Shown one piece after another: positions 29,301-35,070 of a stretch of DNA of 64,000 bases. The stretch's first letter is position 1. Every line of letters begins with the position of its first letter. A model generated the notes under the pieces. That model saw only the letters and a list, made by a program, of their open reading frames with translations, had not been told where the DNA came from and did no database searches. A program made the translations under genes and the position numbers. Source of the stretch: Chromohalobacter marismortui (lineage in GTDB: Bacteria > Pseudomonadota > Gammaproteobacteria > Pseudomonadales > Halomonadaceae); assembly GCF_004364315.1 (NCBI RefSeq), contig NZ_SOBR01000003.1, forward strand, positions 124,001 through 188,000. Reading direction: 5' to 3'.

Positions 29301-29784
29301 TGGTGGATCTACTGTATGGGCAGCTCAGGAAGACCTCACCGTCTATGGTGTAGAAAGCGACAACGACTGGGTGCGTGCTTTAAAAGAAAATCTTGGAGAA
29401 AATTGTCAAGTCGAGGCTGTAGATATTGGTCCAACGAAGGAGTGGGGTTTTCCAGCCTCACTTGATCACTCAGAAAACTTCCCTCGATATAGCCAAGCAG
29501 TCTTTGACCACCAAAATCCTTTTGACTTCATACTGGTTGACGGCCGATTTCGTGTAGCTTGCACACTGTCAGCAATACAACACATTCTCACATACTCATC
29601 TACACCTAAAGATGCCAGAATATTCATTCACGATTTCTGGAACAGGAAACAATACCACGAAGTACTTGACTTTCTAGACATAGTAGACAAAGAAGAAACA
29701 GCTGGCGTGTTCAAAATAAAGGAAAACATCGACCCTAAAAAGGTGGAGGCTTTATGGGACACATACTGCAAAATACCCCAATGA
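26389..29784 (+). CDS. TPR-GT41 (OGT/SPINDLY-like) glycosyltransferase with C-terminal methyltransferase-like domains; probable flagellin glycosyltransferase
   Basis: A 1131-aa multidomain protein. Residues ~30-215 are TPR repeats. About 235-610 is a GT41 O-linked N-acetylglucosaminyltransferase core: SDGFRKHPVG, DLSGHNTGSRM (335-345), NPTKLND, LLLKGR, DPWPYSGGLTTCES (from 509) and FAGRHSATHLVNAGMPE. About 640-950 resembles a FkbM-type methyltransferase, but where FkbM has a KIDVEG-like motif it reads WLVLDDLND (774-782), so it may be inactive. About 940-1131 is another Rossmann-like fold with YFEFGSGGSTVW (966-977) and FDFILVDGRF (1045-1054). Adjacency to fliC suggests flagellin Ser/Thr glycosylation. 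Base composition is mosaic: both ends AT-rich, ~27.4-29.05 kb GC-rich. No clear Shine-Dalgarno precedes the ATG. Confidence 0.85.
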   Translation: MSKKRNRHQTSKHDSLTLPQARKQTQHTPSDPDAWLALGRLLAEHKEWENSREALEHAHSLRPENAEQLAWLGHIAYQQNRTQDAIHYLHDALLQNPTLVSGLVMLAKLHIDRNEFQKGLEYAQQACDISPQHIPAIDTLASAHSNLYHYDEALKLYFYLTEKSPQGFSSWNNAGNILRDLGRLKESYAYYDKANKVGQHPFPYSNHLTALHYDPSVSREEIMVFAKSWEKRFAPAKHRVPARPKRLDAGPTQRLRLGLVSDGFRKHPVGKMITRCLESLPKGQFELYCYTTSDAVDTLTNRIQQCAQHWQPIRHLSDEELTQQIRDDEVDILIDLSGHNTGSRMRAVAMQPAPLIVKWVGGLINTTGVQAIDYLISDHVETPKGEDEYYTEKLIRMPDDYIVFDPPEKLPALSELPAKQNGYITLACFNNPTKLNDVALTEWAGIMHELPNSRLLLKGRPYTSESFCERLYATLETEGIARERLIIEGPGNNYEMLEAYNRADISVDPWPYSGGLTTCESFIMGVPVVTLPGPTFAGRHSATHLVNAGMPELVVNNWEEYRARVIELASDLESLGTIRQHLRDVLLQSPVCDGPRFAKHFTDAMRAIWQRYCDDKAPAALTFNKEGEARFEDEDAPVEIHYAEAPEDDARFQWQFDGKLIAMDNGGQLLESDVVRQLLQKEALELIAFDPSSQALDTSLKQYKGVHYYPNATLGDGQPGQLHACLDPKLSASLAPLDDEHQPEAIRKGSQVLTRLPLNTIKLDSIDDLPAIDWLVLDDLNDATAILDNGTKALKDTLLLQVKVAFQPTHDRQPNLAEIQHWASRNGFRFYRLHEPQHRSHLPEEVPEAQRQATELTSADALLLPSHARMEALSDNQRMRLAFLLHTVFGVKDVVYGLLAGTESVLSQNYLEEERLIASNKASLLPVNNPEAENKEKVNIKIPESPHMSPSEKKLFKSCLKNATNYFEFGSGGSTVWAAQEDLTVYGVESDNDWVRALKENLGENCQVEAVDIGPTKEWGFPASLDHSENFPRYSQAVFDHQNPFDFILVDGRFRVACTLSAIQHILTYSSTPKDARIFIHDFWNRKQYHEVLDFLDIVDKEETAGVFKIKENIDPKKVEALWDTYCKIPQ

Positions 29785-30420
29785 AGTCAACGAGCATCAG
29801 AGAAAAATTATTTCTCTAATCCAGTAATCAAAAAAACCAACCGCTCACACCGTGAGCGCCTCAATGGGCACAGGGCCTGTCTGCTCTGGTTCACGGGGCT
29901 GAGCGGTTCGGGCAAGTCCACCATTGCTGGCCTGGTGGAAGAAAAACTGCATGCCATGGACAAGCGCACCTATCTGCTGGATGGCGATAACGTGCGCCAT
30001 GGCTTGAATCGGGATCTCCGGTTTTCCGACCGGGACAGGGTCGAGAATATTCGCCGCATCGGGGAGATGTCGCGGCTATTCGTCGATGCGGGCATGATCA
30101 CGCTGGCGGCCTTCATCTCTCCCTTTCGTGCCGACCGCGATGCGGTGCGAGAGCGCATGGCGAAAGGCGACTTCGTCGAGGTCTTCATCGATACCCCGCT
30201 TGCCACCTGCGAGCAGCGCGATCCCAAAGGCCTGTATCGGCGCGCACGTGATGGGGAGATCAGGTACTTTACGGGGATCGACTCCCCCTATGAGTCCCCC
30301 GAAGCGCCCGAACTGCATATCGTGAATGACGGCATCACCCCGGAGGAGGCAGCAGCACGGATCGTCCGCTATCTGCACACCTACGGCTATCTTGTCGACG
30401 CCGACGCGATAAGTCCGTAA
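29785..30420 (+). pseudogene. cysC: Adenylyl-sulfate (APS) kinase CysC, start codon lost
   Basis: The frame encodes a near-complete APS kinase. [27 protein letters not shown] contains the P-loop (GLSGSGKS). It is followed by [45 protein letters not shown] and [13 protein letters not shown]. The frame is open back to the stop of the preceding gene, but no ATG, GTG or TTG occurs in it upstream of the P-loop. The first possible start, GTG at 29935, would delete the ATP-binding site. The AT-rich 3' end of the upstream gene changes to GC-rich sequence at about 29.83-29.85 kb, suggesting a recombination joint. It could still be expressed from a rare start codon. Confidence 0.75.
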
Positions 30421-30463
30421 AGAGGGTGGGGGTGCGGACAACCCTCATTGGCGTTGACACCCG

Positions 30464-30505
30464 AGTGGAATTGAGCGAAACGAGATAGATGTCACCGCGC
30501 CGCAT
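30464..30505 (-). pseudogene. PemK-type toxin, 5' remnant only
   Basis: Directly after the antitoxin stop, on the same strand, an ATG overlaps the stop (TAATG) and begins MRRGDIYLVSLNST. This matches the start of PemK/MazF-family endoribonucleases (compare MERGEIWLVSLDPT in PemK). After about 14 codons the similarity ends. The frame then runs into DNA antisense to the cysC 3' end. The toxin core, with its catalytic region, is absent. Confidence 0.65.
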
Positions 30506-30747
30506 TACAGCAGCTCACGACCGATGGGGTCGGCATTCAGCCACTCGCGTTCGCCAGCGGACATATCTGCCGTGGTATCACACTGGGCCAGCAGCCCCTC
30601 AAGGGAGTACAGTAGCTTGGCCGGTTCCACGATCAAGCGCCCGTGGTCGACTTGAGAACCAGCATGAAGATTCAACTGGTCAAGCAGCCTACGCGGCACT
30701 GACCTCATGACAGAACCGCCGAGACGGCAAAGATTGGTAATGCTCAT
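30505..30747 (-). CDS. PemI/MazE-type antitoxin, apparently without its toxin
   Basis: An 80-aa protein matching the PemI antitoxin family along its length: an AbrB/MazE-like DNA-binding N-terminus (NLCRLGGSVMRSVP, then VDHGRLIVEP) and a toxin-binding C-terminus (YSLEGLLAQCDTTADMSAGEREWLNADPIGRE). The ATG at 30747 has AGAGG six bases upstream. The frame is open further upstream, but that extension lacks homology. The cognate toxin gene, which should overlap its stop, survives only as ~14 codons. Divergent from prlF-yhaV across ~120 bases. Confidence 0.82.
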   Translation of the reverse strand: MSITNLCRLGGSVMRSVPRRLLDQLNLHAGSQVDHGRLIVEPAKLLYSLEGLLAQCDTTADMSAGEREWLNADPIGRELL

Positions 30748-30805
30748 ACAGACCTCTTGCGCATAAAGAGGGTGTATAGCGCAGGTAGGCAAGGGAATAT
30801 TGACC

Positions 30806-30823
30806 ATGCAATGCACTTGCATT
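30806..30823. promoter_or_regulatory. Palindrome in the shared toxin-antitoxin promoter region
   Basis: AATGCA-CT-TGCATT (30810-30823) overlaps a second pairing ATGCAA-TGCAC-TTGCAT (30806-30822) in the 121-base region between the divergent pemI-like and prlF genes. Antitoxins of both families autorepress by binding such palindromes, so this is a candidate operator. Which protein binds it is not decidable from sequence. Confidence 0.45.
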
Positions 30824-30868
30824 ACCTTCTCTATATGCCACTGCGTTGCCATCGAGCGGAGATCCATT

Positions 30869-31186
30869 ATGAACACAGCCATTGAGGATGATTCCACCCT
30901 GACGGATCGCTACCAGACGACTGTGCCGGCATCGGTTCGACGTGCACTGAAGCTAAAGCGCCGCGACCGGATTCACTACACGATCCGCCCCAACGGGGAA
31001 GTGGTGCTCTCCCGTGCCAGCGATGAGCCCAGCCAAGACCCCGTGGTAACTAGCTTCCTGACATTCCTGGAACGCGATCTACAGGCGCACCCGGAAAATA
31101 TTCGTCCTGTCGCTGCTGGCACCTTTGCTGAGGCTGAACGCCTGACGTCCGGCATCGAGGTAGACCTAGACGAGGCACTACCATAA
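30869..31186 (+). CDS. prlF: PrlF antitoxin
   Basis: A 105-aa AbrB-fold antitoxin. The N-terminal swapped-hairpin DNA-binding motif reads STLTDRYQTTVPASVRRALKLKRRDRIHY with TIRPNGEVVLSRA. The C-terminal part (SFLTFLERDLQAHPENIRPV) is the PrlF-type toxin-binding region. GGAG lies seven bases before the chosen ATG. The yhaV-type toxin follows after 14 bases, giving a complete type II module. Confidence 0.88.
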   Translation: MNTAIEDDSTLTDRYQTTVPASVRRALKLKRRDRIHYTIRPNGEVVLSRASDEPSQDPVVTSFLTFLERDLQAHPENIRPVAAGTFAEAERLTSGIEVDLDEALP

Positions 31187-31200
31187 GACGATGACGACGC

Positions 31201-31695
31201 ATGAGCCCTCTGGTGATCAACGGGTGGACGATCTACGCACATCCACTCTTCCTGGCGCAGGTCGAGGCGCTGACCGACAAGGTGAAGCGGCTACAAGCGA
31301 AAGACCCGGAGGGATGCCGCGCCAAACCCGCCACCAAACGTCTGGCAGCCATTGTTAAACTGGCCTTGAACGACATCCCACAGGATCCATCAAGTCCACA
31401 GTATCAACAGGGGAACACGCTCGGAACAGCTCATACCCATTGGCAACGGGCAAAATTCTACCAACAGTACCGTCTATTCTTTCGTTACGACCTCGCCAGC
31501 AGGATACTCATCTATGCCTGGGTCAACGACGAATCCACCAAACGTGCCTATGGCAGCAAGTACGACGCTTATGCTGTCTTCCACAAGATGCTTAAGAGCG
31601 GCAATCCACCGGATAGCTGGGATGACTTGTGGGAAGCGGCTAGCAGTGAGGGCGAACGCATCAAAGCACTTTTGGGTGCGAGCGCGTCACGGTGA
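31201..31695 (+). CDS. yhaV: YhaV toxin (RelE-superfamily ribonuclease)
   Basis: A 164-aa protein similar along its length to E. coli YhaV, a translation-dependent mRNA endonuclease. Matching blocks are INGWTIYAHPLF, KDPEGCRAKPATKRLAAI, the RYRLFFRY-like YRLFFRYDLASRILIYAWVNDE, and YGSKYDAYAVFHKMLKSGNPP. It directly follows its PrlF antitoxin. The full length and intact motifs suggest a functional toxin. Confidence 0.9.
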   Translation: MSPLVINGWTIYAHPLFLAQVEALTDKVKRLQAKDPEGCRAKPATKRLAAIVKLALNDIPQDPSSPQYQQGNTLGTAHTHWQRAKFYQQYRLFFRYDLASRILIYAWVNDESTKRAYGSKYDAYAVFHKMLKSGNPPDSWDDLWEAASSEGERIKALLGASASR

Positions 31696-31988
31696 AGCGT
31701 GGCTAAAATCATCGTGAACAAGTTCCCTCTCACGAGAACCGTGCTCGGCTAGCATTTCTGCGTCAACAGCCTTCTCAGAAGGGTGCATCACTAAATTTCA
31801 CAGGTTAGCAAAACCTGATACCTGCCTCTTTTTCAAATGACACTCAACATCGTAAAAGCTTTTACAGATATATCTTAATAACCCCAATAAATCCGACGCA
31901 CCTTGCCCGTAACAAAGCGTTATTCCACTATGCGTGATGCTGGAAAGCGGCGAGGCAAGCCGCGCCCCCCATAGCTGGAGATCGTGGC
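31696..31988. other. AT-richer intergenic region with palindromes upstream of the LOV/EAL gene
   Basis: About 290 bases without a gene. It contains two palindromes: CAGGTT-(5)-AACCTG at 31801-31817 and the perfect GTAAAAGCTTTTAC at 31852-31865, both plausible regulator sites for the downstream gene. No sigma28 match was found. Confidence 0.35.
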
Positions 31989-34556
31989 TTGCTCGATGAA
32001 TTGCGACTGATGGAAGTGCAGCAGGAGGTCCACGAGCGAATCGCTGCAAAAGCGCCGCTCGGCGAGACCCTGGATACCATCGCCCACTGGATCGAAATCC
32101 TGTTGCCGGAAGCCATCGTGGCTTTCATGCATTTCGATTCCCAGCAGCAGACGCTGAGCCTCAGCCCGAGCCGGCGTTTTTCTGCGTCCTACCAGGCGCG
32201 CCTCCAACGGGTGCCGATCGGTCCCGATTCAGCTTCCTTCGGCCATGCGGCTTTCTGCCGAGAACCGGTGGTCACGGAGGATATTCGCGCTGATCCTCGC
32301 TGGGCGGCATTCCGTGATGCCGCTGAGCACGAAGGGTTGCGTGCGTGCTGTTCGAACCCTGTGGTCACCGCCGAGGGGGAACTGCTCGGTACCTTCGGTA
32401 CCTACTTCAGGCAGCCGTTTCATCCTAGCGACACGAGTCGGCGACGTCTGAAACAAGCGGCGGCGCTGGTGGCACTGGCCATCATCCGAGATCGCGACGC
32501 TTCCAAATACCGCGCCCTGGCGGAATGGCACCGCTCGCTGTTTGTAAACCATCCCGATGGCGTCTACGAATTCAATCTGGAAGGCCGCTTTCAACGCAGT
32601 AACGCCGCCTTGACCCGTATCACCGGCTACTCGGAAGAGGCGCTGATCGGGCATCACTTCAACGAATTCGTCGAGCCGGCCTACCGCGAGTTCACCCAGG
32701 CGAGTTTCGATATCGCCAGGCAGGGTGGCGCATGTCAGTACGAGACCATGGGGACGCATCACGATGGCCACGCCTACCACTTGGAGATACTCAATTTCCC
32801 CGTTTCTGTGGATGGTGAGGTCGTCGGGGTCTACGGAATCTGCCGCGACATCACCGAGCGCAAGCAGGCAGAAGCTGCGCGACACTTATTGGAGCGCGGT
32901 ATCCAGGCGACGCCCAACGGGGTCGTCATGGCCGATGCTACCCAGCCCGACATGCCGCTGGTCTATGCCAACGATGCCTTCTATGCCATGACGGGCTATA
33001 CGCCCGAGGAAGTCCTGGGCCACAATTGTCGCATGCTACAAGGGGATGAGACCGACCCGGGCGCCACCGCGACCGTTCACAACGCCATCGCCGAACGGCG
33101 AGCCGTCAACGTGCCCCTGCTCAACTACCGCAAGGATGGCACCCCGTTCTGGAATCACCTGTCACTCAGCCCCGTATTCGACGACCAAGGCGACTGCACT
33201 CACTATATCGGCATCCAGCAGGACATCACTCGTCAGCGTGAGCAAGAAGCTCAACTGGCCTACCAGGCGACCCACGACCTGCTGACTCACCTGCCCAACC
33301 GCACTGCATTCGACGAACGCCTGGAAGAAGCATTCAGGGTGAAAGGCAAATCGCTGGTGGTCATGCATCTCGACCTGGACGGTTTCAAAACGGTCAATGA
33401 CGGGCTGGGACACCAGATCGGCAACCAGTTGCTGGTGGCAGTAGCCACACGATTGCGCCAGACGGCCGGCGAGGCCAATACCGTGGCGCGTCTTACGGGT
33501 GACGAATTTGCCTTGTTATTGCCCCGTCTCGATGATTGCCAGGCGGGGGGCGACATGGCCGAGCGGGTGCTGGATGCCCTATCGACGCCTTTTCAGATTG
33601 AAGACAAACCCGTTCACATCAGTGCCAGTATCGGTATCGCCTGCAATTGCGACCCCGTGGCATGTCCCCACGAACTGATGCAGCAGGCCGACCTGGCCAT
33701 GGCCGATGCCAAGCAACAGGGCCGCAATACGTGGCACAGGTATCAGGGCAACAAGCAACGAGTCACCGAAGCCTCTGTGCTGCTGCGCCACGACCTGCAC
33801 ACGGCACTACGCGATGATCAGTTCGAGCTCTACTACCAACCCATCGTGGAGGCGGCAAGTGGGCGCATCCGTGGGTTGGAGGCGCTGATCCGCTGGCATC
33901 ATCCCGAGAGAGGCATGATTTCGCCAGGCGTGTTCATTCCGCTGGCCGAACAGACGGGCCAGATCATCCCGCTGGGGCGCTGGATATTGCGTCGAGTCTG
34001 TCAGGATGCCGCGGCCATGCATGTGGCAGGTAAGCGTGTGGTACCGGTGGCCGTCAATATTTCGTCGCTGCAGTTCCGGCGGACAGGCTTTATCGAGGAT
34101 GTGCAGCGGGCACTGGATGCTGCGTCGCTGTCCCCCGAGCACCTGGAGCTGGAAGTCACCGAGAGCGTGTTACTGGACGGTGCCGAGCAAGCAATCGAGC
34201 TGATCGACCAGCTCAAGGCAATGGGCATCAAGGTGGCGCTCGATGATTTCGGTACGGGCTTCTCCAGCTTGAGTTACCTGCGCGACCTGCCGATTCACAA
34301 GGTCAAGCTGGATCGTGCCTTCATCAAGGACATCACCACCGACCGCCATGACGCAGCCATCGTTCAGGGGATCATCACCATCGCACACCACCTGGATCTG
34401 GTCGTGGTCGCCGAGGGCATCGAGGAAGAAGAGCAGCAGCAGGACCTGATCCGTCGGCATTGCGATCTGTTGCAGGGATTCCGTTTCGCCCGCCCCATGC
34501 CGAGAGAGGCCGTCATGGCACTGCCCGACCGGTTGCCCTCCTTCGCTGAGACCTGA
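31989..34556 (+). CDS. GAF-PAS-LOV-GGDEF-EAL blue-light-type c-di-GMP signalling protein
   Basis: An 855-aa cytoplasmic sensor. GAF lies at ~20-165 and a first PAS at ~178-295. A LOV-type PAS is at ~303-415 with GHNCRMLQG (Cys347), Asn379, Asn389 and Gln410. The offsets +32, +42 and +63 from the Cys equal those of plant phototropin LOV2. GGDEF lies at ~425-585 with TGDEF at 503-507 (first Gly replaced). The EAL domain at ~600-845 has EAL at 631-633, DDFGTGFSSL, KLDRAFI and VAEGIE, so it looks catalytically complete. Expected role is light-modulated c-di-GMP hydrolysis affecting motility or biofilm. Start is TTG with GGAG eight bases upstream. An ATG at 32010 is the alternative. No membrane segment. 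Confidence 0.88.
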   Translation: MLDELRLMEVQQEVHERIAAKAPLGETLDTIAHWIEILLPEAIVAFMHFDSQQQTLSLSPSRRFSASYQARLQRVPIGPDSASFGHAAFCREPVVTEDIRADPRWAAFRDAAEHEGLRACCSNPVVTAEGELLGTFGTYFRQPFHPSDTSRRRLKQAAALVALAIIRDRDASKYRALAEWHRSLFVNHPDGVYEFNLEGRFQRSNAALTRITGYSEEALIGHHFNEFVEPAYREFTQASFDIARQGGACQYETMGTHHDGHAYHLEILNFPVSVDGEVVGVYGICRDITERKQAEAARHLLERGIQATPNGVVMADATQPDMPLVYANDAFYAMTGYTPEEVLGHNCRMLQGDETDPGATATVHNAIAERRAVNVPLLNYRKDGTPFWNHLSLSPVFDDQGDCTHYIGIQQDITRQREQEAQLAYQATHDLLTHLPNRTAFDERLEEAFRVKGKSLVVMHLDLDGFKTVNDGLGHQIGNQLLVAVATRLRQTAGEANTVARLTGDEFALLLPRLDDCQAGGDMAERVLDALSTPFQIEDKPVHISASIGIACNCDPVACPHELMQQADLAMADAKQQGRNTWHRYQGNKQRVTEASVLLRHDLHTALRDDQFELYYQPIVEAASGRIRGLEALIRWHHPERGMISPGVFIPLAEQTGQIIPLGRWILRRVCQDAAAMHVAGKRVVPVAVNISSLQFRRTGFIEDVQRALDAASLSPEHLELEVTESVLLDGAEQAIELIDQLKAMGIKVALDDFGTGFSSLSYLRDLPIHKVKLDRAFIKDITTDRHDAAIVQGIITIAHHLDLVVVAEGIEEEEQQQDLIRRHCDLLQGFRFARPMPREAVMALPDRLPSFAET

Positions 34557-35070
34557 GTGTGTATCGCAATCGCCAGCCAGGTTATATCACCAAGGACCCG
34601 ATTACGTTTGGAAGCGGCTTTCGCTGACTTTTATTCCTGCCTCGGCCAGCCCATGGCGCGATGGCAGGTGCCGGTAGGCGCCTGCCCTGCGTCAATGGCA
34701 CCTTCGTATGTCCCACAAAAGATAACGATTGCTCTTCCCTAACCCCTTGTAAAACAAGCGACACGCACAGCACTAGCCATCTCACTCATATGTGATATAA
34801 CGACTCTTGCGGGGGCAATCGTCTGGCGGTATCAACAGCCAGTGTCTAGCCGACTCAAGACCCTCATGGGCTGGCAGTCAGCACCCAGGGAGGGGGTTGA
34901 CGCAGGTGCATCCCTGAAGGTGGGGTTGTGATAGCTGCAAGACTATAAATTAAAATTAACTTTAATTAGGAATGATAATTTTAGTCAATAAAGACCCGAT
35001 CATCAGCGAGAACGCCTCGCATCCCGGCAATACTCTCTGATGCAATATTTTAATAAATAGCAGGTGCTCC
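34557..35070. other. Intergenic region with no gene recognised; AT-rich stem-loop
   Basis: About 510 bases between the LOV protein and the PilZ protein. Small frames here lack homology or ribosome sites. An AT-rich inverted repeat AATTAAA-ATTAAC-TTTAATT lies at 34948-34967 in a short AT-rich stretch that may hold the promoter of the next gene. No c-di-GMP riboswitch pattern was recognised. Confidence 0.35.

Noticed and set aside
29785-31700. Insertion sequence or integron explaining the cysC/pemK junctions
   Set aside because: No transposase or integrase frame and no terminal inverted repeats with target duplication were found. Simple recombination or deletion is enough.
31901-31938. Sigma28-like TAAATCCG upstream of the LOV gene
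   Set aside because: The matching -10 would need an inserted base (GCCCGTAA), so spacing and sequence both fail.
34557-35070. Possible c-di-GMP riboswitch before the PilZ gene
   Set aside because: The neighbouring c-di-GMP genes made this worth checking, but I could not find the conserved GEMM helices or tetraloop receptor.
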